64,000 nt of DNA from JL08 sp963765555 (GCA_963765555.1 CAVXWX010000004.1:310001-374000); one strand, 5' to 3'; shown: positions 1 to 8,786, counted from the stretch's first letter. The notes: generated from the letters alone by a model not told the origin. Made by a program: numbers and translations.

Positions 1-1
1 C

Positions 2-355
2 GATGGTGTGCTGGAGCCCGATGCGCTGGTGCAGTTGTGCATGGGGGTGCCGTGGGGCGCGCCCGATGATCTGAACACTTTTATGGCGATGGTGAACAAT
101 GTGCCGGACAACTGGACGTTTTCGGCCTTCGGGTTGGGGCGTAACCAGATGGCCTATGTCGCGGCAGCGGTTCTGGCGGGCGGCAACGTGCGCGTCGGGC
201 TGGAAGACAATCTGTGGCTGGAAAAGGGCGTGCTGGCCGAAAACTGGCAACTGGTGGAGCGTGCAGGCAACATCATCGAAAACATGGGCGCGCGGGTGAT
301 CGGCCCTGCGGAAGTGCGTGAAAAGCTGGGGCTGGTGAAGCGGGCACCCAAGTGA
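2..355 (+). CDS. BKACE family beta-keto acid cleavage enzyme (3' part)
   Basis: This is the C-terminal ~117 codons of a protein whose start lies before the window. The end resembles the beta-keto acid cleavage enzyme (BKACE, formerly DUF849 / 3-keto-5-aminohexanoate cleavage) family: a GLGRNQ motif, then a segment GGNVRVGLEDNLWLEKG that carries the conserved GLEDN of these metal-dependent TIM-barrel enzymes. BKACE enzymes react a beta-keto acid with acetyl-CoA. Beside a carnitine dehydrogenase-thioesterase fusion the expected substrate is 3-dehydrocarnitine, giving betainyl-CoA and acetoacetate; that substrate is inferred from context. The stop TGA is followed at once by an ATG for the next gene (TGATG overlap), so the two are translationally coupled. 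Confidence 0.85.
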   Translation, partial: DGVLEPDALVQLCMGVPWGAPDDLNTFMAMVNNVPDNWTFSAFGLGRNQMAYVAAAVLAGGNVRVGLEDNLWLEKGVLAENWQLVERAGNIIENMGARVIGPAEVREKLGLVKRAPK

Positions 356-840
356 TGATACGCCATGTGGCGGTAGCTGCGCTGGTTTTGGGGCTGACGG
401 GGTGCGCGCAAGCGCCTGATATATCAGGGTTTCGTGACGTATCTGCGCCGATTGCAGCCACCACCCGGTTCGAGGCACAACGCCTTGACGGGACATGGTG
501 GGTGCGCGCCGAATTTGCGCAGGCCCCGACGCAAGCGCGGCAGGTGCGCTATGTCTGGAACGGGGATGGCAGTTTTGACATCGGCCCGCTGGACGGTGCG
601 CTGGTGCGCCATGATGTAAGCGAAGGCGCTCGCTGGCGGGCGTCGGGCGGCGCGCCTGAAATCTGGCTGTTATGGGTTGATACCGGCTATCGTACGGCGG
701 CGCTGGGCACGCCGGATGGATCGTTCGGCGTGATCCTTGACCGCGGCGCAACCGGCGGCACAGACCGGATCGCGGCAGCACGCGATATTTTCGACTGGTT
801 CGGATATGATTTAACAAAATTGCAGGAGACACAAAGATGA
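355..840 (+). CDS. Small lipoprotein in carnitine operon
   Basis: The product is about 161 aa. The N-terminus has a short positive region (MIRH), a hydrophobic stretch and a lipobox LTGC near residue 17, so it should be a lipid-anchored envelope protein. I chose the ATG overlapping the upstream stop rather than the GTG three bases earlier. The mature part contains many aromatic residues and no domain I recognise; the segment WVRAEFAQAPTQARQVRYVW suggests beta structure. It is coupled on both sides: TGATG with the BKACE gene and ATGA with the dehydrogenase. The tight packing between two carnitine enzymes suggests a role linked to uptake or catabolism of quaternary amines, but no function can be read from the sequence. 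Confidence 0.75.
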   Translation: MIRHVAVAALVLGLTGCAQAPDISGFRDVSAPIAATTRFEAQRLDGTWWVRAEFAQAPTQARQVRYVWNGDGSFDIGPLDGALVRHDVSEGARWRASGGAPEIWLLWVDTGYRTAALGTPDGSFGVILDRGATGGTDRIAAARDIFDWFGYDLTKLQETQR

Positions 841-2309
841 GCGTTGCAGCGATTATCGGGGGAGGCGTGATTGGCGGCGGCTGGGCCGCGCGGTTTTTGC
901 TGAACGGGTGGGACGTGCGGGTGTTTGACCCCGATCCCGAAGCACAGCGCAAAATCGGCGAAGTGCTGGACAACGCGCGCCGTTCGCTGCCCGGACTGAG
1001 CGATGCGGCGATGCCGCAAGAGGGCCGCCTGAGTTTTCACGACAGCATGGCCGACACCGTCAAGGGGGCCGACTGGGTACAGGAAAGCGTGCCGGAACGG
1101 CTGGATATCAAGCACAAGGTGTTCGCCGAGTTGCAAGCGGCGTGCGATGAAGCGGCGGTGATCGGGTCGTCTACATCGGGGTTCAAGCCATCGCAATTGC
1201 AGCAGGGGGCGATGCGCCCTGCGCAGATCATGGTGTGCCATCCGTTCAATCCGGTCTATCTGCTGCCGCTGATCGAGGTGGTGACGACGCCCGAGAATGA
1301 CGCCGGGACCGTTGAAAAAGCCAAGGCATTGCTAAGCTCGGTCGGGCTGTATCCATTGCATTTGCGCAAGGAAATTGATGCGCATGTGGCCGACCGGTTC
1401 CTTGAGGCGGTGTGGCGCGAGGCGCTGTGGCTGGTCAAGGATGGCATTGCCACCACCGAAGAGATCGATAACGCGATCCGCTACGGGTTTGGCATCCGCT
1501 GGGCGCAGATGGGGCTGTTTGAAACCTACCGCGTCGCGGGCGGCGAGGCGGGCATGAAGCATTTCATGGCGCAGTTCGGCCCCGCGCTGAAATGGCCATG
1601 GACCAAGCTGATGGACGTGCCGGAGTTTACCGACGAACTGGTGGATCTGATCGCGGGGCAATCGGATGAACAATCCGGTGCCTATTCCATTCGCGAGCTG
1701 GAGCGGATCCGCGACAACAATCTGGTCAGCATGATGCGTGCATTGAAGGCGCAGGATTACGGGGCCGGGGCGTTGCTGAACGCGCATGATGCGGTGCTGT
1801 TGCAAGACAGCCCAGTGCCGGAAACACTGGAACAAATCACCGATTATTCCGCGCCTTTGGTGATGCTGGCGCAGGCCGTACCCATCGACTGGCTGGATTA
1901 CAACGGCCACATGAACGAGGCGCGCTATCTTGAGGCGTTCAGCCGTGCGACAGATCATTTCATGAAGCTGATCGGGTGCGATGCGGACTACATCGCCAGC
2001 GGTGGCAGTTTTTTCACGGCTGAAACCCATATTCGCCATCTGGGCGAGGCCCCGTTGGGAGCGCGGATTGAAGTGACGACCCGGGTGATTTCGGGCGAAG
2101 GCAAGAAGATGCACCTCTGGCATGAAATGACCTATGACGGCGCGGTGATTGCGACGGGCGAGCAGATGTTGCTGCATGTCAGCCTTGAAACCCGAAGACC
2201 CGCGCCAATGCCGGATGCGATGCAGGCCATATTGGCCCGGATGGTGGCCGGACAGGCGGACAACCCGCCGCCTGACGGGCTGGGCCGTGCCATCGGTGCC
2301 CCGAGATGA
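837..2309 (+). CDS. lcdH: Carnitine 3-dehydrogenase / betainyl-CoA thioesterase fusion
   Basis: A 490-residue two-domain protein. Residues 1 to about 320 are a 3-hydroxyacyl-CoA dehydrogenase-type Rossmann enzyme with the dinucleotide loop GGGVIGGGWAARF at 8-20 and the C-terminal helical domain. Residues about 335-480 are a hotdog thioesterase with the active-site segment IDWLDYNGHMNEARY near 350. L-carnitine dehydrogenases of rhizobia and related bacteria have this architecture. Expected chemistry is oxidation of L-carnitine to 3-dehydrocarnitine with NAD+, and release of glycine betaine from the betainyl-CoA made by the BKACE partner. The start ATG overlaps the upstream stop (ATGA), and its own stop overlaps the SDR gene in the same way. 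No frame disruption is seen. Confidence 0.9.
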   Translation: MSVAAIIGGGVIGGGWAARFLLNGWDVRVFDPDPEAQRKIGEVLDNARRSLPGLSDAAMPQEGRLSFHDSMADTVKGADWVQESVPERLDIKHKVFAELQAACDEAAVIGSSTSGFKPSQLQQGAMRPAQIMVCHPFNPVYLLPLIEVVTTPENDAGTVEKAKALLSSVGLYPLHLRKEIDAHVADRFLEAVWREALWLVKDGIATTEEIDNAIRYGFGIRWAQMGLFETYRVAGGEAGMKHFMAQFGPALKWPWTKLMDVPEFTDELVDLIAGQSDEQSGAYSIRELERIRDNNLVSMMRALKAQDYGAGALLNAHDAVLLQDSPVPETLEQITDYSAPLVMLAQAVPIDWLDYNGHMNEARYLEAFSRATDHFMKLIGCDADYIASGGSFFTAETHIRHLGEAPLGARIEVTTRVISGEGKKMHLWHEMTYDGAVIATGEQMLLHVSLETRRPAPMPDAMQAILARMVAGQADNPPPDGLGRAIGAPR

Positions 2310-3064
2310 GGCGCGTATTGATCACCGCGGGCGCATCCGGCATCGGGCGCGCCATGGGCGATGCCTTTGACGCCGCCGGATTTGATGTGTGGGTGACGGA
2401 TGTGGACAAACAGGCGTTAACCGCCTGTCCCGAGCGGTGGCATACAACACTTGTTGATGCCAGTGATGAAGGGGCCATGGCCGCCCTGTTTGACGATCTG
2501 AAGGCGCGCTGGGGCGGGCTGGATGTGTTGTGTGCCAATGCCGGTATTGCAGGGCCAACCGCCTTGATTGAAGACATCGCACTGGAAGACTGGTGCCGAT
2601 GTGTCAGCGTCAATCTGGAAGGTGCGTTTCTGGCGGCAAAATATGCCGCACCACTGATGAAGGCGGCCAAGGCGGGCAGTATTGTCGTCACATCATCAAC
2701 CGCCGGTCTTTACGGGTATCCCAACCGTGCGCCTTACGCAGCCGCGAAATGGGCGGTGATCGGACTGATGAAAACACTTGCGATGGAACTGGGGCCATTT
2801 GGCATTCGTGCCAACGCGATCTGCCCCGGTGCGGTGGAAGGCCCGCGCATGGAAGGCGTGCTGGCGCGTGAGGCGGCAGCCAAGGGCATGACGCGCGATC
2901 AGGTCTATGACGGCTATGCCAGCGGCACCGCGCTTGGCCGGTTTGTCGAGGCGGATGATATTGCGAACATGGCGGTTTTTCTGGGGTCGGATGCGGCGCG
3001 TTTGGTGTCGGGGCAGGTGATCGCGGTGGATGGATTCACGATTAATCCGGACCCGAAAGTATAA
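2306..3064 (+). CDS. Short-chain dehydrogenase/reductase (classical SDR)
   Basis: 252 aa, the normal size of a classical SDR. It has the cofactor loop TAGASGIGRAMG near residues 7-18, the structural CANAG near 75, a catalytic Ser in VTSSTAG near 131 and the catalytic YAAAK near 144, followed by the usual NAICPGAVEGPRM. The substrate cannot be read from sequence. As the last gene of an ATGA-coupled carnitine operon it may reduce or oxidise a keto/hydroxy intermediate, for example in acetoacetate or 3-hydroxy acid handling; this is inference. It is a complete gene with a good frame, and the next gene is convergent on the other strand about 40 bp away. Confidence 0.88.
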   Translation: MRRVLITAGASGIGRAMGDAFDAAGFDVWVTDVDKQALTACPERWHTTLVDASDEGAMAALFDDLKARWGGLDVLCANAGIAGPTALIEDIALEDWCRCVSVNLEGAFLAAKYAAPLMKAAKAGSIVVTSSTAGLYGYPNRAPYAAAKWAVIGLMKTLAMELGPFGIRANAICPGAVEGPRMEGVLAREAAAKGMTRDQVYDGYASGTALGRFVEADDIANMAVFLGSDAARLVSGQVIAVDGFTINPDPKV

Positions 3065-3104
3065 GTATTATCAATATTCTGCGTGGGGTATGTGATGTTT
3101 TGAA

Positions 3105-3965
3105 TCAAGTGATGTCGGCGCGTAATTCACGCAGATGTTGCGCCATGTCGCGCGCCGAGATCGACGCCTCGCGCACCAGAACATCAAAATGACCGGTGAA
3201 GGTGTCAATCCGGTCACGATCACGAAACGCAAGGTAATGCCCGCCGGCATAAAGGACGCACAGCAGCGGGCCAAAGATCGTGACCGGTGCGCTGTAGAGT
3301 TTTCGCGCGTCGAAAAGATATATCCGCAAACGCGGGTACAACTGGTCGATCAGTTGATCGAACTGGTCCAGTTGTTCCAGACGCGTATCCAGCGGCAAGC
3401 CCGCATAATAGCCCGTGGCATGGGCAAAGCTGTGCAATTCGTACATCGGCATTGCAATTTCATAATCGGATCGGGCCGAGCGCATCCACGCCAGCCGATC
3501 GGTCGACGCGCCAATGGCCTGCCGCGCGGTGCGGCCCAGATGCGGGGTGTATTCCCATTCCAGCAGGGCCTGGGTTTTCAGCATGTCGGGCAGGGCGGCA
3601 GGGACGTGGCGGATTTTGTATCCCGCCGCCTCGCGGTGCCAGTCAAAAATTTGCTGGTCGACCAGCGCGCGGGGGGCCGCCGTCAGCGACAGGTTTGCCG
3701 ACATCAGATCAGCAGCGCTTTCGGGGCGGTCTGACAGGCTAAGCAACCAGTCGGCGGATACACCGAGGGCCGAAGCGCATGCGCCGACGACATGGGCGTT
3801 GGGCAGGCGGGCGCCGTCGCCTTTCAACAGTTGCGAAATGGTGGATCGGTCCACACCGATGGCGCGGGCCAAACTGCTTTGGGTGCTGCCATGATCCGAC
3901 ATCGCCCGCTTTAATCGCGTGCGAAACTGTTCTGATCGGTCGCGTTTGTCGATATTATCTTGCAT
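3105..3965 (-). CDS. XRE-type HTH transcriptional regulator
   Basis: 286 aa. Residues about 12-75 form a Cro/C1-type helix-turn-helix, with SSLARAIGVDRSTISQLLKG as the recognisable turn and recognition helix. The remaining ~200 residues form a domain I cannot assign by name; it contains several Tyr/Trp-rich segments and ends in a helical tail, and could sense a ligand. It faces the carnitine operon convergently and diverges from the desaturase gene, with about 107 bp between the two starts. By position it is a candidate regulator of one or both neighbours. The ATG start sits on the minus strand at 3965. No RBS of note is visible, so the start is only moderately sure. Confidence 0.85.
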   Translation of the reverse strand: MQDNIDKRDRSEQFRTRLKRAMSDHGSTQSSLARAIGVDRSTISQLLKGDGARLPNAHVVGACASALGVSADWLLSLSDRPESAADLMSANLSLTAAPRALVDQQIFDWHREAAGYKIRHVPAALPDMLKTQALLEWEYTPHLGRTARQAIGASTDRLAWMRSARSDYEIAMPMYELHSFAHATGYYAGLPLDTRLEQLDQFDQLIDQLYPRLRIYLFDARKLYSAPVTIFGPLLCVLYAGGHYLAFRDRDRIDTFTGHFDVLVREASISARDMAQHLRELRADIT

Positions 3966-4072
3966 ATGGTGAAAAATATCACAGATCGTTCGTTTTGTTA
4001 ACTGTATTCGGAATGTTCACAGCCGCGTGATGTGTCGTATCGCTGTTACATTCACTTACTTCGGATACATAA

Positions 4073-5005
4073 ATGGACGCCACGCACCGCTTTGATCCTG
4101 TTCACAAACTGCCAGATGTGCGGGCTGTCGAGTGGCCAACCCTGTCGCTGATTTTAGGTGCCAGCGCCGTCTGGGTTTTGGCAACGACAGTGATCAGCGC
4201 AGCCTGGTTGCCGCTGGGAATTGCAGTGACAGCGCTGGCCATCGCACTGCTGTCTTCGCTGAGCCATGAAGTGCTGCACGGCCATCCGTTCCGGAACCAG
4301 AAATGGAACGAGGCGCTGGTATTTATCCAGCCGAACCTGTTTGTGCCCTATGGCCGGTTTCGCGATACGCATCTGGCGCATCACCACGATGAAGCCCTGA
4401 CCGACCCTTATGATGATCCAGAAAGCAATTATTTCGATCCTGCAGTGTGGGCGCGTCAGCCGCGTATGATCCGCTGGATATACCGGTTCAACAATACGTT
4501 GCTGGGGCGCATCCTGATTGGCACGGCGCTGGGACAGATTAGCTTCATGCGCGAAGACTGGCGCCTGATCCGCAACGGCGACCGGTCGGTTGCAACCTCA
4601 TGGGCGTTGCATCTGGTTGGCGTTGCGGTTGTGGTTTGGTGGGTGATTGCGGTGTCTTCGATGCCGTTCTGGGCCTATCTGCTTGCGGCTTATTGCGGCA
4701 TGGCGCTGATCAAGATCCGGACTTTTCTGGAACATCGCGCACATGAAAAATGCCGTGCGCGCACCGTGATCGTGGAAGATCGCGGCTTTTTGGCATTTCT
4801 GTTTTTGAACAACAACTTTCACGTCGTTCATCATGCCCATCCCAAGGTGGCGTGGTATCGTCTTCCGGCGTTGTACGAGGCGCGCAAAGAGGCGTTTCAG
4901 GCGCGAAACGAAAGCTATGTTTACCGATCATACCGCGATGTTTTCGCCCGTTATTTCTTGCGCACCAAAGATCCGGTGCCGCATCCTCTCTGGCGGCCAA
5001 AGTAA
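4073..5005 (+). CDS. Membrane fatty acid desaturase family protein
   Basis: 310 aa with hydrophobic spans near residues 25-60 and 175-215. The three histidine boxes of the membrane desaturase/hydroxylase superfamily are present in order: HEVLHGH near 65, HLAHHHDE near 100 and HVVHHAHP near 249. These bind the di-iron centre. Such enzymes insert a double bond or hydroxyl into acyl chains or other lipids in the cytoplasmic membrane, using O2 and an electron donor. The particular substrate cannot be told from sequence. It is preceded by a ~107 bp divergent intergenic region shared with the XRE regulator, which might control it. The gene appears complete. Confidence 0.88.
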   Translation: MDATHRFDPVHKLPDVRAVEWPTLSLILGASAVWVLATTVISAAWLPLGIAVTALAIALLSSLSHEVLHGHPFRNQKWNEALVFIQPNLFVPYGRFRDTHLAHHHDEALTDPYDDPESNYFDPAVWARQPRMIRWIYRFNNTLLGRILIGTALGQISFMREDWRLIRNGDRSVATSWALHLVGVAVVVWWVIAVSSMPFWAYLLAAYCGMALIKIRTFLEHRAHEKCRARTVIVEDRGFLAFLFLNNNFHVVHHAHPKVAWYRLPALYEARKEAFQARNESYVYRSYRDVFARYFLRTKDPVPHPLWRPK

Positions 5006-5024
5006 TTCTACGCCATAGCAGGGC

Positions 5025-5927
5025 ATGAGCCTTTGGATTCCTGTTACAATAGCCGCAGCGTTTTTCCAGACGTTGCGGTTTATGCTCCAGAAACATCTCA
5101 GCCGCGTTGATCTGTCTCCGGCAGGGGCGACGTTCGCGCGTTTTTTCTATTCAGCGCCGCTGGTTGCTGTTTTGCTGGCGATGTACCTGAATGCGACAGA
5201 GCAGGCCCTGCCAACACTTAGTCTTGCGTTCTGGATCTACGGCGCGGCGGGTGGTGCGGCGCAGATTTTTGCCACGGTCTGCGTTGTCATGCTGTTCAAG
5301 CAACGTAACTTTGCCGTTGGAATTACGTTCAAGAAAACCGAAGTGATCCAGACGGTTCTGGTGGGGCTGGTGATACTGGGCGAAGGCGTTTCGATCTGGG
5401 GGTTTGCCGCAATCCTGATCGGTTTGATTGGTGTGTTGTTGCTGTCTGATCCGCCGGGGGGCGACGGGGTGTGGTTGCGCCGGATTGCCAATCGTGCGGC
5501 GGGCATCGGGTTGGTGTCGGGCGTTTTCTTTGCGATTTCGGGGGTGTGTTATCGCGGGGCGTCGCTTGAGATTACCAGTGCTGATCCGCTGCTGCGGGCG
5601 GGTGTGACGCTAAGTGCGGTGACGGCCATGCAGATGGTGGCGATGGCGGTTTGGCTGCGCCTGCGCGAGGCGGGGGAAATTACAGCGGTCTGGCGTGTGC
5701 GCAAAGTGGCAGGCTGGATCGGGTTGACCTCGATGGCCGGGTCAATGTGCTGGTTTACGGCGTTTACCCTGCAAACGGCGGCTTACGTGAATGCGTTGGG
5801 ACAGGTCGAACTTATTTTCAGCCTGATCGCCTCGACCCTGTTTTTCCGCGAAGCAGTTTCAAGGCGGGAAATCTTCGGCATTGCCATACTGGGCATCAGC
5901 ATCCTGATGCTGATCCTTGTGATCTGA
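5025..5927 (+). CDS. EamA/DMT superfamily transporter
   Basis: 300 aa, with about ten hydrophobic segments arranged as two EamA repeats. The N-terminal repeat runs from residue 1 to about 140 and the second from about 155 to the end. The C-terminal part shows the usual GQVELIFSLIASTLFFREAV element seen in drug/metabolite transporters. It should be an inner-membrane exporter of small metabolites or amino acids; the substrate is unknown. The gene starts 19 bp after the desaturase stop and is probably co-transcribed with it. It is convergent with the NUDIX gene. Confidence 0.85.
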   Translation: MSLWIPVTIAAAFFQTLRFMLQKHLSRVDLSPAGATFARFFYSAPLVAVLLAMYLNATEQALPTLSLAFWIYGAAGGAAQIFATVCVVMLFKQRNFAVGITFKKTEVIQTVLVGLVILGEGVSIWGFAAILIGLIGVLLLSDPPGGDGVWLRRIANRAAGIGLVSGVFFAISGVCYRGASLEITSADPLLRAGVTLSAVTAMQMVAMAVWLRLREAGEITAVWRVRKVAGWIGLTSMAGSMCWFTAFTLQTAAYVNALGQVELIFSLIASTLFFREAVSRREIFGIAILGISILMLILVI

Positions 5928-5944
5928 CGACTGCGATACCGGCT

Positions 5945-6640
5945 CTAGTCCGGCATCGGGTGGCCGCGCAGGCGCAGGAACAGGCTTTCTTCGTCGTCAT
6001 TGCGGAAATAGGGTACCGAAGCAGGCGGTTCGGGATCAGCAGCGCGCGCCTCGACCTCGCTCAGGACCACTTCGGTGATAAAGGGCAGATCAAAGCGGCG
6101 GACCTGCCCCAGCGGGATCCATTGCAGATGTGACAATTCATCTGACGCGGCAGAAAAATCATCCGGATCACTGGCCAATGTATCGGCATCTACAAGGAAG
6201 AACCGTGCATCAAAGCGGCGCGGCCGCCCCGGTGGGGTCAGTGCGCGAAACACGAACTGCAAGGGCGCCGCATTGGGCAGGTGGCCGGTGGCGGCAAATC
6301 CGGCCCAGTCTTGCGGCACTGCGCCAGACCATGGCCCCGGCACGCCCAGGACCTGTCCGGTTTCTTCCCACAGTTCCCGTATGGCGGCGGCGGCCAGGGC
6401 ATGTTCCAGCCCGGTTTCGGATTGATCACGCAATCGGGTCAGACACACATCCGACAGCGCGCCAGCCAGCGGCACCTCAGCATCGGCCGTGTCTACTGCG
6501 CCGCCGGGAAAGACGAACTTGTTGGGCATGAACGCGGCTTTGGCACCGCGTTGGCCCATCAAAATATGTGGATTGCTATGGCGATCGCGCAAAAGGATGA
6601 CAGTGGCGGCGTTTCGGATTGCCGATTTATCGATGGCCAT
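5945..6640 (-). CDS. NUDIX hydrolase (NUDT19-like)
   Basis: 231 aa. The NUDIX box is split: FPGGAVDTAD is followed about 40 residues later by the REXXEEXG part, AAIRELWEETGQVLG. This spacing, with an insertion inside the box, is seen in the NUDT19/RP2-type subgroup, which hydrolyses CoA-like or nucleoside diphosphate-linked compounds. The exact substrate is inferred only to this level. The start ATG is preceded on its strand by AAGGA at suitable spacing. It lies downstream of the DUF983 gene with 24 bp between them, so the two probably form an operon. Confidence 0.87.
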   Translation of the reverse strand: MAIDKSAIRNAATVILLRDRHSNPHILMGQRGAKAAFMPNKFVFPGGAVDTADAEVPLAGALSDVCLTRLRDQSETGLEHALAAAAIRELWEETGQVLGVPGPWSGAVPQDWAGFAATGHLPNAAPLQFVFRALTPPGRPRRFDARFFLVDADTLASDPDDFSAASDELSHLQWIPLGQVRRFDLPFITEVVLSEVEARAADPEPPASVPYFRNDDEESLFLRLRGHPMPD

Positions 6641-6664
6641 ATTGTTCCTTTTTGCCTGTACCCG

Positions 6665-7072
6665 TCAGGTTTGGGTGCCAAACCCGTACATGTTGCGCGC
6701 CCATTGAAAGCCCACAATAGCACCTTTGAGCCGGGGCAAAAGGTAAAGAGACAACGCCACGCAGCCAACCGCAAAAATCGTGAACAAAGTCAACGGTTCT
6801 GGTCGCCAGCGCACAAAGGAGAAATGCAGCAAAGGCGCCATCAGATGGCCGACAATCAGAATCGTCAGATAGGCCGGGCCGTCATCCGCGCGGTGGTGGT
6901 AGAGCTCCTGATGACACACTGTGCAGGTCTTGTTAACGTTCAAATATCCTTTGAGAAGCGCGCCACTGCCGCAATTGGGGCATTTGCGGCGCCAGCCCCT
7001 ATAAACCGCAGGCCACACGGCGTGTTCCGTTTCCTGATCCGTTTCGGATCGGGTATTTGCAGTGTCTTGCAT
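6665..7072 (-). CDS. DUF983 family membrane protein
   Basis: About 135 aa from the ATG at 7072, chosen because AGGGA lies 8 bases upstream; a longer frame up to 7096 lacks a better signal. The protein has a zinc-ribbon-like pair, CPNCGSG and CTVCHQ, followed by the family signature HHRADDGPAYLTI and two hydrophobic spans. This matches the DUF983 family of small membrane proteins common in alphaproteobacteria. Its function is not known. It is followed closely by the NUDIX gene on the same strand. Confidence 0.85.
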   Translation of the reverse strand: MQDTANTRSETDQETEHAVWPAVYRGWRRKCPNCGSGALLKGYLNVNKTCTVCHQELYHHRADDGPAYLTILIVGHLMAPLLHFSFVRWRPEPLTLFTIFAVGCVALSLYLLPRLKGAIVGFQWARNMYGFGTQT

Positions 7073-7308
7073 TTTGGTTTCCCTGGCTGGACGCAACGGT
7101 TTTTCTCAGCTTCCTGCGCTTTCCGCACAGCAATTGCGAGGCCGCATTTTGTCATTGCGGCGTTCCGTCGCAAAGCTTCATCTCTGGATTGTGTGGTTTG
7201 GCCTTTGGTCAACTTTTTTTCGACGGAACCTGCGCAGGCCTGCGTAAAAGAAATGTTCGCCCCGCAACGGGGCACAACAGATCAGACAGGTAACGGAGTT
7301 TTTTGACC

Positions 7309-7761
7309 ATGAAACGCACAGCATTCATTACAGGTATCATTCTGGCCGGGTTGAGCATTACGGCGGTCACGTCGGGGGCTGTGGCCAAAGGCCAGCGCGG
7401 CAATCACATGACGTTTGAACAGATCGATACCGACGGAAACGGACAGATCACGCGCGAGGAAATGCAATCGATTGCAGCGAACCGGTTTAGCGCGGCGGAT
7501 GCGGATGCGGACGGGTTTCTGACGCAAGCAGAGCTTGAGATGGCAGCGATGGAGCGGGCCAAGCAACGTGTCGCCGAAATGATGGAACGCATGGACGCGG
7601 ATGGCGATGGCAAGATTGCGTTGGCCGAGATGAAGGCGCGCCGTGATCCTTCACGCATGTTCGACCGCGTGGACGGCGACAGCGACGGGACGATTTCACA
7701 GGCGGAATTCGATGCCTTTCATGCCGAACGCAAAGGCCGCCACAAGAACAAGCAGGATTGA
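7309..7761 (+). CDS. Secreted four-EF-hand calcium-binding protein
   Basis: About 150 aa from the ATG at 7309; the in-frame TTG six bases earlier is less likely. A signal peptide occupies residues 1 to about 26. Four EF-hand loops follow: DTDGNGQITREE, DADADGFLTQAE, DADGDGKIALAE and DGDSDGTISQAE, each with acidic or polar ligands at positions 1, 3, 5 and 12. The protein should be periplasmic and bind Ca2+. It lies just upstream of an ECF sigma factor and a periplasmic metal-sensor-like protein, so it may be part of, or a target of, that signalling unit. A GC-rich inverted repeat separates it from the sigma gene. Confidence 0.88.
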   Translation: MKRTAFITGIILAGLSITAVTSGAVAKGQRGNHMTFEQIDTDGNGQITREEMQSIAANRFSAADADADGFLTQAELEMAAMERAKQRVAEMMERMDADGDGKIALAEMKARRDPSRMFDRVDGDSDGTISQAEFDAFHAERKGRHKNKQD

Positions 7762-7770
7762 TCATCCGGC

Positions 7771-7803
7771 GGGGCGGCACAGGCCATGCTTGTTCGCCGC
7801 CCC
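7771..7803. repeat. GC-rich inverted repeat between EF-hand and sigma genes
   Basis: GGGGCGGC at 7771-7778 pairs with GCCGCCCC at 7796-7803, an 8-bp stem with a 17-nt loop. No T tract follows on either side, so a classical intrinsic terminator is not supported. It may act as an RNA structure that partly separates expression of the EF-hand gene from the sigma gene. Confidence 0.4.
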
Positions 7804-7831
7804 TGCCGTTGATAGCCCTGCGAGGATGGAA

Positions 7832-8416
7832 ATGCCGCTGGATTCACATCAGGATGTACCGGACGAGGTGTTGTTGGCGCTATACGCCAACGGCGATGCC
7901 GATGCTGCGCTGGTGCTGACGCAACGCCTGACGCCACGGATGTTCGGCCTTGCCATTCGAATGCTGGGGGACGTCAGCGAAGCGGAAGATGTCGTGCAAG
8001 AAGCGATGTTGCGCTTGTGGCGTATCGCACCGGACTGGCGACGAGGCGAGGCACAGGTTTCAACGTGGTTGTACCGCGTCGTTTTTAATCTTGCGACTGA
8101 CCGGCTGCGGGTGCGCAAGCGGCAGGGGCCGTCTCTTGACGCGATCGAAGATCCGGCCAGCCCCGAACCGGGCGCGCCGGAACAATTGCAGGACAAGGCG
8201 CGCAATGCGGCTTTGCAAGGGGCGCTGGACGATTTGCCGGACCGGCAAAAACAGGCGGTTATCCTGCGCCATATTGAAGGTTTGGCCAACCCCGAGATCG
8301 CACAGATCATGGGGATCACGACAGAAGCGGTGGAAAGCCTGACGGCGCGGGGAAAACGGGCGCTGGGGGCGGCTTTGGCCGGACGCCGCGCAGAACTGGG
8401 GTATAATGATGACTGA
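7832..8416 (+). CDS. ECF-type RNA polymerase sigma factor
   Basis: About 194 aa. I take the ATG at 7832, which has GAGGA about five bases upstream; an ATG two codons earlier is possible. Region 2 includes GDVSEAEDVVQEAMLRLW and a WLYRVVFNLATDRLR helix; region 4 has the HTH AQIMGITTEAVESLTARGKR. The two regions are joined by a short linker, as in group IV (extracytoplasmic function) sigma factors. The 3' end overlaps the start of a one-TM protein by 11 bp, which in turn overlaps a periplasmic sensor-like gene. This arrangement resembles metal-responsive CnrH-CnrY-CnrX systems; that comparison is based on gene order and topology. Confidence 0.88.
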   Translation: MPLDSHQDVPDEVLLALYANGDADAALVLTQRLTPRMFGLAIRMLGDVSEAEDVVQEAMLRLWRIAPDWRRGEAQVSTWLYRVVFNLATDRLRVRKRQGPSLDAIEDPASPEPGAPEQLQDKARNAALQGALDDLPDRQKQAVILRHIEGLANPEIAQIMGITTEAVESLTARGKRALGAALAGRRAELGYNDD

Positions 8417-8786
8417 CCAAGATGACATGACTGCACGGTTGGACGCCGAATTCGCGGCGGCGCGGCGCACCCCGCCGGAACCGTCACACGACCTGATGGC
8501 GCGTGTGCTGGCGGATGCGCTGTCGCATCAGCCACAGCCGAATATTGCGCGCCCCGTGGCGCCGGTGCGGGCCGGTTTCGGCGCGCGCATCCTTGGATTT
8601 CTGGGGGGGTGGGCGGCCATTGGTGGGCTGGCCACAGCCACGATTGTCGGATTCTGGATCGGGATCAACCCGCCCGACATGATTGAAACACCGGCAAATG
8701 CGCTTTTTGCACAAAACGATACACTTGCGCAGGTCGATGCCGACCTAGACGGTTTCGCCTGGAATTTCGAGGACATAAACCCATGA
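8406..8786 (+). CDS. Putative anti-sigma membrane protein
   Basis: 126 aa with a cytoplasmic N-terminal segment of about 58 residues, one transmembrane helix (FLGGWAAIGGLATATIVGFW, about residues 63-82) and a short acidic periplasmic tail. Its coding start overlaps the sigma gene by 11 bp (a second ATG is three bases in), and its end overlaps the next gene through ATGA. A one-TM protein directly after an ECF sigma gene is usually the anti-sigma factor that holds the sigma at the membrane. I see no zinc anti-sigma motif (HXXXCXXC), so it would be of a CnrY-like or unclassified kind. The role is inferred from context. Confidence 0.7.
   Translation: MMTDQDDMTARLDAEFAAARRTPPEPSHDLMARVLADALSHQPQPNIARPVAPVRAGFGARILGFLGGWAAIGGLATATIVGFWIGINPPDMIETPANALFAQNDTLAQVDADLDGFAWNFEDINP

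Noticed and set aside
7643..7831. N-terminal extension of the ECF sigma factor into the EF-hand gene
   Set aside because: The extension overlaps the EF-hand coding region in another frame and looks like a shadow; a start with an RBS lies at 7832.
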